Counted from the first letter of the stretch, positions 53,402 to 62,847 are shown. The stretch is 64,000 bases of DNA from Acidobacteriota bacterium (GCA_016716435.1 JADJWI010000007.1:1-64000); one strand, 5' to 3'. A program made the numbers and translations. The notes: generated by a model not told the origin, from the sequence alone.

Positions 53402-55813
53402 ATGATGGATACATTCGTCGCTACGGCAAGGCAGACCGAGGAAGCAGCACAAACGACAATGCGCGTGACCAAGCGCAATGGAGCTTACGAGCCGGTCGAT
53501 ATCAACAAGATCGTCCGGGCGATCTCACGCTGTACGCCGAACCTGCCGAACGTAGATGTGATGCGGATCGCGACGAAGACCATCAGCGGGCTTTTTGACG
53601 GTGCGAGCACAAAGGAACTCGACAAGCTTTCGATCCAGACGGCCGCGAGCCTGATCTTTGAAGAGCCGGAATATTCGCGGCTGGCCGCCCGGCTTTTGAT
53701 TCAATACGTTGAAAAGGAAGTACATAACCAGGAGATCTATTCTTTCTCGCAGTCCATCGCCTTCGGCTTCAAAGAAGGGCTGATGAACGAGCGGGTGTAC
53801 AACTTTGTTTGTGAAAACAGCCGCAAGCTGAATGACGCCATCGATAAAACGCGCAACGATCTTTTCGAATTCTTTGGCCTCAGGACGCTTTACGACCGAT
53901 ATTTGCTAAAGAACCCGGAGACCCGCGACGTCATCGAAACGCCGCAGTTCTTCTGGATGCGGGTCGCGTGCGGGCTTGCCGAAACGCCGTCTTTGGCCAT
54001 CGAGCTTTACCATCTCTTCTCGTCGCTCGAGTACATTCCCTCGACGCCGACGCTTTTCAACTCCGGCACACGGCACGAACAACTATCGTCGTGCTTCCTA
54101 CTTGATTCGCCGCAGGATAGCCTCGAAAGCATTTACAAAAAGTATGCGGACGTCGCAATGCTTTCAAAGTTTTCGGGCGGCATCGGCATTGCTTATCATC
54201 GCGTACGCTCGCAAGGGTCGCTGATCCGCGGTACGAACGGGCACTCGAACGGCATCGTGCCTTGGCTCAAGACTCTTGATTCCTCGGTGGCGGCGGTAAA
54301 TCAGGGCGGTAAGCGAAAGGGTGCGGCGTGCGTTTATCTCGAGACGTGGCATGCAGACATCGAGGATTTCCTCGAGCTTCGCGACAACACTGGCGACGAC
54401 GCCCGGCGGACGCACAACCTCAACATCGCCAACTGGATACCGGACATCTTTATGCGCCGCGTTGAGTCGGACGAGACGTGGTCGCTCTTTGACCCGAAAG
54501 CCGTTCCCCATTTTCCGGATATATACGGCGAAGAGTTCGAGCGCGAATACCTTAAGGCCGAGCAGGAAGGGCTGTACAAAAAGCAGGTCAAGGCACGCGA
54601 TCTTTACGGCAAGATGATGCGGACGCTCGCCCAGACCGGCAACGGCTGGATGACCTTTAAGGACGCGAGCAACAATAAATGCAATCAAACGGCCGTGGCC
54701 GGAAACGTCGTCCACCTCTCGAATCTCTGCACGGAGATCATCGAGGTGACGAACGACAGCGAGACGGCGGTCTGCAATCTCGGCTCGATCAATGTGGCCA
54801 GGTACGTTGGCGAAAGCGGGTTCGATTTTGAGAAGCTGCATCGCAATGTTGGGCTTGCGGTTCGCCAGCTTGACCGCGTCATCGACCTCAATTACTACGC
54901 GATTCCGAGCACCGAGGATTCGAACATGCGGTGGCGGAACATCGGCCTCGGCGTGATGGGCCTGCAGGATGTTTTCTTCAAGCTGCGGCTGGCTTTCGAT
55001 TCGGACGAGGCTCGGCGGATCTCGGCTAAGATACAGGAAGAGATCTACTTCGCTGCACTTGATGCGTCGTGTGAACTCGCGATAGCCAAGGGCGCTCATC
55101 CGGCGTTCCCGGAAACGCGTGCGGCCCGCGGCGTGCTGCAATTTGACCTCTGGGGAGTTGTGCCCGAGGACACGGCCCGCTGGGACGCGCTCCGAGAAAA
55201 GATCAAAGCGAACGGGCTTCGCAACAGCCTGATGATCGCAATTGCACCGACGGCGACGATCGCCGCCATCGCCGGCAGCTACGAATGCATCGAGCCGCAA
55301 GTCTCGAACCTCTTCAAACGCGAAACGCTTTCCGGCGACTTCATCCAGATCAACAAATACCTTGTTCAAGAGCTGAAGGCAGCCGGGCTCTGGACCGACG
55401 AGGTGCGGCAAAAGATCAAGCTCGGCGAGGGCTCGATACAGGCGATCGACGAGATACCGGAAGAGATCCGGGCGATCTACCGCACCGCATGGGAAGTGCC
55501 GATGCGGGTCCTGATCGACATGGCCGCCGAACGCGGGGCGTTCATCGACCAATCGGCGTCGCTCAACCTATTCATGGAAAGCCCGTCGATCGGCAAGCTT
55601 TCGTCGATGTATATGTACTGCTGGCAAAAAGGACTAAAGACGACGTATTACCTTCGCTCGCGGCCGGCAACGAAGATCAATCAGGTGACCGCCGAATACA
55701 AGGTCGCCGAACTCGTGCCGAACAACAGCGAGCCGGATGTCCGGGCATATACGGATGAAGAAGCTCTCGCATGTTCGCTAGAAAACCCTGATGCGTGCGA
55801 GGCGTGTCAATGA
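53402..55813 (+). CDS. nrdA: Ribonucleoside-diphosphate reductase alpha subunit, class I
   Basis: Reduces ribonucleotides for DNA synthesis with NrdB. 803 residues. The N-terminal ATP cone (RVTKRNGAYEPVDINKIVRA) is present, so dATP inhibition is likely. The active-site cysteines appear in SSCFLLDSP and AVCNLGSINVARYV, the N-x-C-x-E triad in HLSNLCTEIIEV, the tyrosine pair in KGLKTTYYLRS, and the C-terminal CEACQ pair that passes electrons. Length is about 40 residues above the usual 760. The start is preceded by GAGGAG. Its stop overlaps the next gene's start (ATGA). The promoter bears NrdR-like boxes. Confidence 0.95.
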   Translation: MMDTFVATARQTEEAAQTTMRVTKRNGAYEPVDINKIVRAISRCTPNLPNVDVMRIATKTISGLFDGASTKELDKLSIQTAASLIFEEPEYSRLAARLLIQYVEKEVHNQEIYSFSQSIAFGFKEGLMNERVYNFVCENSRKLNDAIDKTRNDLFEFFGLRTLYDRYLLKNPETRDVIETPQFFWMRVACGLAETPSLAIELYHLFSSLEYIPSTPTLFNSGTRHEQLSSCFLLDSPQDSLESIYKKYADVAMLSKFSGGIGIAYHRVRSQGSLIRGTNGHSNGIVPWLKTLDSSVAAVNQGGKRKGAACVYLETWHADIEDFLELRDNTGDDARRTHNLNIANWIPDIFMRRVESDETWSLFDPKAVPHFPDIYGEEFEREYLKAEQEGLYKKQVKARDLYGKMMRTLAQTGNGWMTFKDASNNKCNQTAVAGNVVHLSNLCTEIIEVTNDSETAVCNLGSINVARYVGESGFDFEKLHRNVGLAVRQLDRVIDLNYYAIPSTEDSNMRWRNIGLGVMGLQDVFFKLRLAFDSDEARRISAKIQEEIYFAALDASCELAIAKGAHPAFPETRAARGVLQFDLWGVVPEDTARWDALREKIKANGLRNSLMIAIAPTATIAAIAGSYECIEPQVSNLFKRETLSGDFIQINKYLVQELKAAGLWTDEVRQKIKLGEGSIQAIDEIPEEIRAIYRTAWEVPMRVLIDMAAERGAFIDQSASLNLFMESPSIGKLSSMYMYCWQKGLKTTYYLRSRPATKINQVTAEYKVAELVPNNSEPDVRAYTDEEALACSLENPDACEACQ

Positions 55814-56109
55814 CCCATCCACACGAGCTAAGAATCCCGCCGTCGGCAGCGGCAGACGACTCCGCTAGGGAGATGATAAGAGCGTGGGGGTCCGGAGGGG
55901 GCTTACACATCACACTTGCCCCGGATCTTTTGGACGATCCCGGAAACTGGGGAATCGTACTCGCTGACGTAACACGGCACCTGGCGGACGCATACGCGAA
56001 GCTGAAAGATTTTGACAGAACGGTAACGATTGATCGGATTCGCGAGTTGTTTGAGGCCGAACTTGACTCACCGACAGATGCCCCGACGGGGGCTTTCGTT
56101 AACGGATAA
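55810..56109 (+). CDS. DUF5076 protein coupled to nrdA
   Basis: A 99-residue protein. THPHELRIPPSAAADDSARE, then MIRAWGSGGGLHITLAPDLL and GNWGIVLADVTRHLADAYAK, resemble DUF5076, a small domain seen beside other genes in proteobacteria and others, of unknown role. The ATG at 55810 overlaps the nrdA stop as ATGA. The coupling suggests a role linked to ribonucleotide reductase, but this is an inference. Confidence 0.65.
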   Translation: MTHPHELRIPPSAAADDSAREMIRAWGSGGGLHITLAPDLLDDPGNWGIVLADVTRHLADAYAKLKDFDRTVTIDRIRELFEAELDSPTDAPTGAFVNG

Positions 56110-56203
56110 CGAGAATAGAGAGGTTTTAATTTACTACTTCGCGGGATAAGGTACGTGGCCCTTCGCTCAATCGATTGGACCAGCAGCTCAAGAATGTGAT
56201 CGA

Positions 56204-57421
56204 ATGAAATCTGAAGAGATTAGACAATTACTTGAGAAGTTCGAATCAGCAATGCAACTACTTGACGGGGTTGAATGTTGGAGCGCGAGAGATTTGCAGG
56301 TATTGCTTGGCTACACACAATGGAGAAATTTCAGTCAAGTAATTGAAAAGGCAAAGGCTGCGGCTGTAAATGCAGAAGTAGATATAGATAACCATTTTGC
56401 TGAGGTCAGCAAAATGGTCGAGCTTGGAAGTGGTTCAAAGAGGGAAATTGAAGATATTGCCCTCACAAGGTATGCCTGTTACCTAATCGCACAGAATGGT
56501 GATTCGATTAAGCCGCAAATAGCTGTTGCTCAAGAATATTTTGCTTTTCGGGCGGACGGAACTCCAACGGAGTTCGTAAACGAGATCCTACAGCGCCCGG
56601 CATCGACGGTCTTCGAGCAAATTAAGCACTTCGACGACGATTACAGCGAATTTTGGAGCGCCAGAGAACTAAGTCGAATTTTAGAATACTCTCAATTCCG
56701 CCACTTTGTGCCGGTAATCGAAAGAGCCAAAGAGGCTTGCAGGAATAGTGGGATCAAGATACCAGACCATTTTGAGGATATCCTCACAATGGTCAAAATC
56801 GGTTCCGGTGCGGAACGCGAGATCGAAGATGTCAGGCTTTCACGATACGCTTGTTACCTGATCGTTCAAAATGCGGATTCTAGTAAAGAAATCGTTGCTT
56901 TGGGCCAGACCTATTTCGCCGTTCAAACCCGTTTGCAAGAACTCCAGCAAACGCGGGACTACGAACAACTAAAAACTGAAGAAGAAAAGCGTCTATTCCT
57001 TCGCGAGGAAATGTCTCTACACAATAAGCAGCTTGCCGAAGCGGCAAGAGCCGCCGGCGTCGTAGAACCTATAGATTACGCCATATTCCAAAACCACGGT
57101 TACCAAGGCCTATACGGAGGCTTACTTGCGAAGGACATTCATGCCCGAAAGGGCTTGAAAAAAAGTCAGCAGATTCTCGACCAAATGGGAAGCACGGAGC
57201 TAGCAGCCAATCTTTTCCGTGCAACTCAGACAGAAGAAAAATTGCGTCGCGAAGATGTTAAGGGAAAGAACAAAGCTAACCAGACTCATTTCGAGGTCGG
57301 TGCGAAAGTGCGTAAGACGATCGAAGAGATCGGAGGCACGATGCCAGAGAACCTACCCGTAGCCGATAGCATTAAGAAACTGAAAAAAGAATCAACTCCT
57401 AAAAAGTTGAAAGGGAAATAA
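56204..57421 (+). CDS. dinD: DNA-damage-inducible protein D (DinD) with an extra N-terminal domain copy
   Basis: 405 residues, against about 274 in E. coli DinD. Residues about 128-405 align from memory over the whole E. coli protein (WSARELSRILEYSQFRHFVP, KIGSGAEREIEDVRLSRYAC, IFQNHGYQGLYGGL, MGSTELAANLFRATQTEEKL, VGAKVRKTIEEIGGTMPENL). Residues about 26-114 are a second copy of the first domain (WSARDLQVLLGYTQWRNFSQ, ELGSGSKREIEDIALTRYAC). E. coli DinD is an SOS gene that acts against RecA. The gene is visibly richer in A and T than nrdA and nrdB, and lies between them, so it may be acquired. No SOS box was recognised upstream. Confidence 0.88.
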   Translation: MKSEEIRQLLEKFESAMQLLDGVECWSARDLQVLLGYTQWRNFSQVIEKAKAAAVNAEVDIDNHFAEVSKMVELGSGSKREIEDIALTRYACYLIAQNGDSIKPQIAVAQEYFAFRADGTPTEFVNEILQRPASTVFEQIKHFDDDYSEFWSARELSRILEYSQFRHFVPVIERAKEACRNSGIKIPDHFEDILTMVKIGSGAEREIEDVRLSRYACYLIVQNADSSKEIVALGQTYFAVQTRLQELQQTRDYEQLKTEEEKRLFLREEMSLHNKQLAEAARAAGVVEPIDYAIFQNHGYQGLYGGLLAKDIHARKGLKKSQQILDQMGSTELAANLFRATQTEEKLRREDVKGKNKANQTHFEVGAKVRKTIEEIGGTMPENLPVADSIKKLKKESTPKKLKGK

Positions 57422-57426
57422 AACTG

Positions 57427-58425
57427 ATGTTACTAGATCCAGGATTTAACCTTACACTTCGCCCGATGAAGTATCCGGACTTTTATGAAATGTACCGGAA
57501 TGCGATCAAGAACACTTGGACCGTCGAGGAGGTCGACTTCTCGATGGACGTCACGGACCTTCGTGCCAAGATGACGCCGGCGGAGCGGCACCTGATCAAT
57601 CGGCTTGTTGCGTTTTTCGCGACGGGAGATTCGATAGTCTCCAACAATTTGGTGCTTAATCTTTACAAGCACATCAATGCGCCCGAGGCGCGGATGTACC
57701 TCTCGCGGCAGCTTTATGAAGAGGCACTGCACGTGCAGTTTTATCTCACGCTGCTTGATACCTATATCCCCGAGCACAAGGAACGCGAGGCGGCATTTGC
57801 GGCGATCGAGAACATTCCGTCGATCCGCAAAAAGGGCGAGTTTTGCTTGAAATGGATCGATTCGATCAACGACCTGCAGACGCTTGAGACGAAGGAAGAC
57901 CGCCGCCGATTTCTGCTCAATCTGATCTGCTTCGCGGCGTGCATTGAGGGGCTCTTCTTCTTTGCGGCGTTCGCTTATGTTTACTTTCTGCGGTCAAAGG
58001 GTTTGCTACACGGGCTCGCCTCTGGGACGAACTGGGTCTTCCGCGACGAATCGGCCCACATGAACTTTGCCTTTGAAGTGGTCAAAAAAGTGCGGGCCGA
58101 GGAGCCGGACCTTTTTGATGCCGAACTCGAGCGGCAGATCGCTTTGATGCTCGATGAAGCGGTCGAATGCGAAATGCAGTTTGCCGAGGACATCCTCTCG
58201 GGCGGCGTCGCCGGGCTTTCGGTCGTCGATATGAAGCAGTATCTTGAGTTCATCGCCGATCAGCGGCTCGCGATGCTCGGCATCCCGAAGGTCTATAAGG
58301 CAAAGAACCCATTCTCATTCATGGACCTGCAGGACGTTCAGGAACTGACAAACTTCTTCGAACGCCGCGTCTCGGCATACCAGGTCTCAGTCGCCGGCGA
58401 GGTAAGCTTCAGCGAAGCGTTCTAG
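57427..58425 (+). CDS. nrdB: Ribonucleoside-diphosphate reductase beta subunit, class Ia-like
   Basis: 332 residues. Forms the di-iron tyrosyl-radical subunit for NrdA. The metal ligands are all visible: Asp in FFATGDSIVSNN, Glu and His in YEEALHVQFYLTL, Glu in CIEGLFFFAAFAYVY, and Glu and His in RDESAHMNF. A tyrosine is present seven residues after the second of these glutamates, the position of the radical Tyr122, so a class Ia type is likely. It starts 5 bases after dinD and is the last gene of the operon. Confidence 0.93.
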   Translation: MLLDPGFNLTLRPMKYPDFYEMYRNAIKNTWTVEEVDFSMDVTDLRAKMTPAERHLINRLVAFFATGDSIVSNNLVLNLYKHINAPEARMYLSRQLYEEALHVQFYLTLLDTYIPEHKEREAAFAAIENIPSIRKKGEFCLKWIDSINDLQTLETKEDRRRFLLNLICFAACIEGLFFFAAFAYVYFLRSKGLLHGLASGTNWVFRDESAHMNFAFEVVKKVRAEEPDLFDAELERQIALMLDEAVECEMQFAEDILSGGVAGLSVVDMKQYLEFIADQRLAMLGIPKVYKAKNPFSFMDLQDVQELTNFFERRVSAYQVSVAGEVSFSEAF

Positions 58426-58450
58426 CGGTAACATCAGACGAAAACAATGA

Positions 58451-58487
58451 CCCCGAGGTGCCTAGCGGCTCTCGGGGTTAACTATTT
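58451..58487 (+). terminator. Intrinsic terminator after nrdB
   Basis: CCCCGAG (58451-58457) and CTCGGGG (58471-58477) form a 7-bp stem with a 13-base loop, followed by TTAACTATTTT. It is also in the right place to end the minus-strand membrane-protein gene, whose stop codon lies at 58478-58480. Confidence 0.75.
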
Positions 58488-58825
58488 TCGCGATAGATGA
58501 AGAAAAGCGTAACGGAGTGGAACAGTGCGATCAGCAGGTTGCTAACGACCACCGGGTTGGATACGGTTCCAACAGCAAAGGGCGTAATGAGCTTGTAAAC
58601 GATCTGCACGAGCAGAAGTGCGGCGACGAACTTCTGCTCGGTACGCACAAGCAAGCCAAGGGAGACCAATGCGATGGAAATATAGACCGAGAGCAAAATG
58701 CCACGAGCCGCGGTTGCATCGCCATAGCTTTCGCGTGCCCACTCAGCATCGGAAATAAGGCCATAACAGACCGGTATCAGAACCGCTATGTTGAGCACGA
58801 GCGAGATGACGATCATCAACTTCAT
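58478..58825 (-). CDS. Small membrane protein of unknown function
   Basis: About 115 residues starting MKLMIVISLVLNIAVLIPVC, with four hydrophobic helices (IVISLVLNIAVLIPVCYGL, SVYISIALVSLGLLV, FVAALLLVQIVYKLI, VVSNLLIALFHSVTLFFIY). I do not recognise a family; it resembles small four-helix membrane proteins of unknown role. A longer reading from 58888 would add 21 non-hydrophobic residues. It lies between the nrdB terminator and a RelA/SpoT-like gene. Confidence 0.6.
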   Translation of the reverse strand: MKLMIVISLVLNIAVLIPVCYGLISDAEWARESYGDATAARGILLSVYISIALVSLGLLVRTEQKFVAALLLVQIVYKLITPFAVGTVSNPVVVSNLLIALFHSVTLFFIYRENS

Positions 58826-58937
58826 GCTGAACATTTCGCAGATTCGCGTAAGCCGGATGCGGGAATTGACTGCTTCGCGTGATGACACTCACTTTTTGTG
58901 GGGCCAGGGATTGCGACCTGCAACGGTTTCTCGGCCG

Positions 58938-59657
58938 CTAGCGGTGGAAGATGGTCGGGTTGGCTTTGATGATGGCGGCAAGTTCGCGCTGTAGTTCCTC
59001 GGTGGCGGTGAAGGTCGGAAACCCGCGGAGATGGTTGAAGTATTGTTTGCTGATTAGGGCGGCATGTTTTGCCTTGACGCTGCCGGGCGAGACGCGGTAG
59101 ATCTCGTAGAGTCCGTGTCCGAGCCCGCCTTCGACCCGATAGCGGCCTTTTATCTCGTTGAACTTCTCCTCGCCGACGGTCCCGCGGAAGTTCTTCTCAT
59201 TCAACTGGCCGTACATGACCTCTGGGATGTTCGCCTGGATCTCGGCCGGGCGGCCGTTGGACATAGAGATGACGAAGTTCATTCCCGAGTAGCCGCAAGG
59301 TGAGGAGTTAGCGAAAACTTCGACGTCCTTGAGCAAGCTGAGCCCGTTCCGCGCAACGCACTCCTCACGGATCAAGCTCTGCACCTGCCGTAGGCTGCTG
59401 AGCGTTGGGGCGACGATGGTCATTCGGACGGCGTCCTTAAGGCCGTACCAGTCACCACCATAATCACTCGCAACCTTCTCGGCTGCCCGGGCCTGTTGCT
59501 TTATCGGGCCGTAAACCGGAACGGCCTCGCACTTCGTGGCGATCATGTCGGCCAGTTTGCGGAGCTCCGCGTCGGTATTGTCCGCATCTGCAAAAATGCG
59601 CTTCGCGATCCCTTCTTGAGCTTTTTCACGCAATTGTGAAAGCAAATTTTTGTTCAT
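58938..59657 (-). CDS. RelA/SpoT-like nucleotidyltransferase-fold protein
   Basis: A 239-residue soluble protein. The segment about 50-85 (PVYGPIKQQARAAEKVASDY, then WYGLKDAVRMTI) and the segment about 121-150 (CGYSGMNFVISMSNGRPAEI followed by QANIPEVMYGQ) recall the RelA/SpoT synthetase: a K/R-rich helix, KD-x-x-R-x-T, GYxGx(H/N) and E-x-Q. These are the ATP- and GTP-binding features of (p)ppGpp synthetases, but the usual YRSLH is GYSGMN. No HD hydrolase domain. It could be a small alarmone synthetase, or a ToxSAS-like toxin, or another nucleotide-modifying enzyme. No obvious antitoxin gene adjoins. Confidence 0.5.
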   Translation of the reverse strand: MNKNLLSQLREKAQEGIAKRIFADADNTDAELRKLADMIATKCEAVPVYGPIKQQARAAEKVASDYGGDWYGLKDAVRMTIVAPTLSSLRQVQSLIREECVARNGLSLLKDVEVFANSSPCGYSGMNFVISMSNGRPAEIQANIPEVMYGQLNEKNFRGTVGEEKFNEIKGRYRVEGGLGHGLYEIYRVSPGSVKAKHAALISKQYFNHLRGFPTFTATEELQRELAAIIKANPTIFHR

Positions 59658-59914
59658 TATTGATGCTTTGTGCTCTTAAAGTATCGGCGACGGCCATCTG
59701 TCCGCTCTCCCCGGCAGAGAGGTGCAAAATAAAATATCGAATCGGTCTCTGCCGCCGCATTAACCATCCCGGCATTGAGACAGATCGCATACCGAGTAAC
59801 TGTTCAGCACTGTTTCGTTTGATGATACGTCAGGTGGGGAGAATTTTGAAGTTCCTTTCTGCGTCTCGATGTGCAGACGCTGCCGGATGGCATAGGTTGG
59901 ATGCATGAATTGAA

Positions 59915-62260
59915 CTAGAACGGAAAAAGCAGGGGCAGCAGCAGGACACTTGTGACCACCACTATCGCCGAGATCGGCAGCCCGTGGATGATGTAGTCGC
60001 TAAAGCGGTAGCCGCCGGGGCTCATGACGAGAACGTTCGCCGGGTGGGCAACGGGACTGATAAAAGAGGCGGCGAGCGCGTATGCGATGCCCATCATAAA
60101 AGGATAGGGCGAGACCTCCATTGCTGCTGCCGTGTTGATCGCGATGGGCGACATCAGAACCGCAACGACCGCGCTCGGCATCGTTTGGGTGATCGCAATT
60201 GAAAGCGTCATCAATCCCGCCAATACAGCTAACGGGCCGTAGCTTCCGGCAGTGCTGATCACGCCATCGGCAAGAAGTTGTGCGGCTCCCGTTTCGCCCA
60301 TTGCGGCGCCGAGCGGGAGCATTGCGGCTATCAGAAAGACCGCCTTCCAGTCGATGGCCTGATAGGCCTCGTCCATCGAGAGGCATCTCGAAGCCACCAT
60401 CAACACGCATCCGGTGATGGCGGCGATCGCGATCGGCATTCCGAGGATGATGACCGCTCCGATCACTCCGGCCATTATTAGTGCGGCAACGGTGGCGAGG
60501 TGCGTCTTCGGTTCTTCCTGCATCTCGGCCTGAAGAACTACGAAATCGGGGTCGCGGGCGAGCATCTCGAAGCGCTCCTTCGTGCCATAGCAAAGCAGGC
60601 CATCGCCAAAGCTAAGCGGTATCTCCGCCAGCTCCGTCCTATATGCCCGCTCTCCACGCCAAATGGCCAAAACCGACACGCCATACTTATCTCGGAACTT
60701 CAGGTCTGCAAGAGTTTTCCCGGCAAGACTTGTATAGGGAGAGAGGATCACTTCTACCATCTTCAGCGAGCCGATCTCCAGCTTGTACCGCTTAACATTG
60801 ACATTGCGAACTATCTCAAGCTTGTCCAGGCCCTTGAGCACCTCTATCGTTCGCGGGCGTCCGCCGACGAGCAAAAGATCGTTTGTCTCAAGCGTGTCCT
60901 CGGGGCCCGTCATTTCCCAAGTTCCGCCGCTATGCTTTACTGCATAGGCGGCAAGCCCAAACGCCGTGCCGAGCCGGCTTTCCTTCAATGTTCGGCCGGC
61001 GAGGGTTGAGCCCTCAGGAATGCTGATTATAAGCAGCAGATCATCCAGATCGTATTTCGCGGCATCTTCTAATGAAGCCTGCCGGATCTCGTCGCCGCTA
61101 TCGGTGACGCCAAACTCCTCTTCGGGGCCATGTACCAAAAGTTGATCACCTGAAAGTATTTTCAGTCCGCGGAGATCGGTCCGGATTATGTCGCCGTTGC
61201 GGTTAACGGAGAGGACATTGAGGCCGAACCGTTCATGAAATCTGATCGCCGATAGCGATCTGCCAACGAGTTCAGATTCTTCTGCGATCTCCATCTCGCC
61301 AAGACCGACCTTATCGGTGATAAGTGCCGAAGCTGTCGGGCGGTCTTCCTCAATGGTCAACACCGGCTTTTCGGTGATATCCTCGATCCGGTCGAGTCGG
61401 CCGAGGATCAGCAACCGGTCGCCGCTCGCAATTTCTACATCCGGCTCGGCAGCGATCCGCTGGCCGGACTTTCGGCGAATGCTCAGAACATTCAGCCCCA
61501 ACGCTTGCCCGATACGGCTCTCGCCGAGGCTCTTTCCGATCAGTGGGCTTTCGTCCGGGATCACAAGATAGGCAAGGCGTTCCTCGAGGCTGTAAAGTTT
61601 TTTGATGTCGCGGCCCGAGTTTCCATTCGCTCCGGGATCAAGAGTGTCTCGCTGAGGCAGAAGGCGTCGCCCGATAAACGCCATGTATGCAACACTTGCG
61701 GCGAGTATCACAAGCCCACCGATGGTAAAGTCAAACATCTCGAGCGGCCGTAGCCCGGCCTCGCGGAGAGCGTCGCGGACGAGCAGATTGCTCGGCGTTC
61801 CGATCAGCAGGATCAGGCCCCCGAGCAGCGAGCCGTATGCCATCGGGAGCAGAAGCCGTGAGGCGTGCCGCTTGGTTTGATGGGCGATGTCCATCGTTAT
61901 CGGCAGAAACATCGCCGCTACCCCGATGTTGTTCATGAAGGAGGAGAGAAGCGCCGTTACGGTCATCAATACTGAGATCAGCTTGCCTTCGCCGCCACGG
62001 GCAAACCGCATTAGCTGGTTGCCGAGCACCCGCGAGACGCCCGTCCGGGCGAGTCCGGCAGAGAGAATGTACATTGCCCAGACCGTGATAACGGCCGGAT
62101 TGCTGAAGCCAGCGATCGCCTGATCAGAGGTGACAAGGCCGGTAAGAGCGAGCGCGACAAGCACTCCGAGGCCGACGAGATCGATCCTCACGAGCTCGGT
62201 CATGAAGAGAATAATGGCGACGGCCAAGATCCCAAATACAAGAGCAATTTCGAAACTCAT
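59915..62260 (-). CDS. SLC13-type transporter with internal TrkA-C domains
   Basis: A 781-residue membrane protein. It has an N-terminal set of helices (ALVFGILAVAIILFMTEL, SVLMTVTALLSSFMNNIGVA, GTPSNLLVRDAL) and a C-terminal set (LIMAGVIGAVIILGMPIAIA, ITQTMPSAVVAVLMSPIAIN). Between them, residues about 215-600 hold about four TrkA-C (RCK_C) modules (for example LVIPDESPLIGKSLGESRIG, EIAEESELVGRSLSAIRFHE). This layout is typical of SLC13/DASS anion transporters (dicarboxylate, sulfate) with regulatory RCK_C domains. The substrate is uncertain. About 257 bases without a recognised gene separate it from the RelA/SpoT-like gene. Confidence 0.85.
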   Translation of the reverse strand: MSFEIALVFGILAVAIILFMTELVRIDLVGLGVLVALALTGLVTSDQAIAGFSNPAVITVWAMYILSAGLARTGVSRVLGNQLMRFARGGEGKLISVLMTVTALLSSFMNNIGVAAMFLPITMDIAHQTKRHASRLLLPMAYGSLLGGLILLIGTPSNLLVRDALREAGLRPLEMFDFTIGGLVILAASVAYMAFIGRRLLPQRDTLDPGANGNSGRDIKKLYSLEERLAYLVIPDESPLIGKSLGESRIGQALGLNVLSIRRKSGQRIAAEPDVEIASGDRLLILGRLDRIEDITEKPVLTIEEDRPTASALITDKVGLGEMEIAEESELVGRSLSAIRFHERFGLNVLSVNRNGDIIRTDLRGLKILSGDQLLVHGPEEEFGVTDSGDEIRQASLEDAAKYDLDDLLLIISIPEGSTLAGRTLKESRLGTAFGLAAYAVKHSGGTWEMTGPEDTLETNDLLLVGGRPRTIEVLKGLDKLEIVRNVNVKRYKLEIGSLKMVEVILSPYTSLAGKTLADLKFRDKYGVSVLAIWRGERAYRTELAEIPLSFGDGLLCYGTKERFEMLARDPDFVVLQAEMQEEPKTHLATVAALIMAGVIGAVIILGMPIAIAAITGCVLMVASRCLSMDEAYQAIDWKAVFLIAAMLPLGAAMGETGAAQLLADGVISTAGSYGPLAVLAGLMTLSIAITQTMPSAVVAVLMSPIAINTAAAMEVSPYPFMMGIAYALAASFISPVAHPANVLVMSPGGYRFSDYIIHGLPISAIVVVTSVLLLPLLFPF

Positions 62261-62441
62261 TGGGCTTTTGGCCTATCTCAACCTCGTTGAACTCGCCAGA
62301 ACTGGCCTAGAATGTTCGAGATGTGGCATCGGAAGTTAACTTGATTCTAATGCGGCCGGGCCGGGTTCTCAAAGCAGATGCTCAATACAACCTTTGTCGG
62401 AGTCTTGTCGCCGAGCCTCAATGCCGGTCGCGATGTCGCAC

Positions 62442-62822
62442 CTAAGCCGTTTGAAGTGCTTCACGCTGGTTCCATTCGAAGTAGGCGAGGCCGCCGACGT
62501 AGATGCCTTCGATCAGGAAATGCACGGCTGCAAAAACCGGATCACTTTCAACCATCTTGGCGGCGAAAATGATACACAAAAAGGCCCAGGCGGCGTTGGC
62601 GAACACGAGTAGCGTTATAAGCAGAATCGTCCGCGTTCGCCGAACCGCGAGCGAGAAGGAATAGGTTCCGTAAACAAGGTGGACGATGCCGTGGCCGACG
62701 ACGCATGATTGCGGCAGGCCGTAAAGCGGAGCGATGGAGCCGCTAAGAATAAACAAGAGAGCACCGGTTGCGAGGGCGCCTAGGCAATCGATCCAGAGAA
62801 CGTATTTTGTAAGGAAGGGCAT
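62442..62822 (-). CDS. Small four-helix membrane protein of unknown function
   Basis: 126 residues with four hydrophobic helices: VLWIDCLGALATGALLFIL, the middle pair around GIVHLVYGTYSFSLAVR and ILLITLLVFANAAWAFLCII, and HFLIEGIYVGGLAYF near the end. I do not recognise it. It lies between the transporter and vapC in the same direction; gene order does not suggest a role. Confidence 0.6.
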   Translation of the reverse strand: MPFLTKYVLWIDCLGALATGALLFILSGSIAPLYGLPQSCVVGHGIVHLVYGTYSFSLAVRRTRTILLITLLVFANAAWAFLCIIFAAKMVESDPVFAAVHFLIEGIYVGGLAYFEWNQREALQTA

Positions 62823-62847
62823 TAGCGATGAGCGGCCGGTAACGACT

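Noticed and set aside
54164..55552. A 462-residue open minus-strand frame over nrdA
   Set aside because: Antisense of a highly conserved gene; low-complexity composition and no family.
56110..56203. A short frame ending LDQQLKNVIE directly at the dinD start
   Set aside because: It has no good start codon and is only about 20 codons; the overlap with the dinD start may be chance. Possibly a remnant of another gene.
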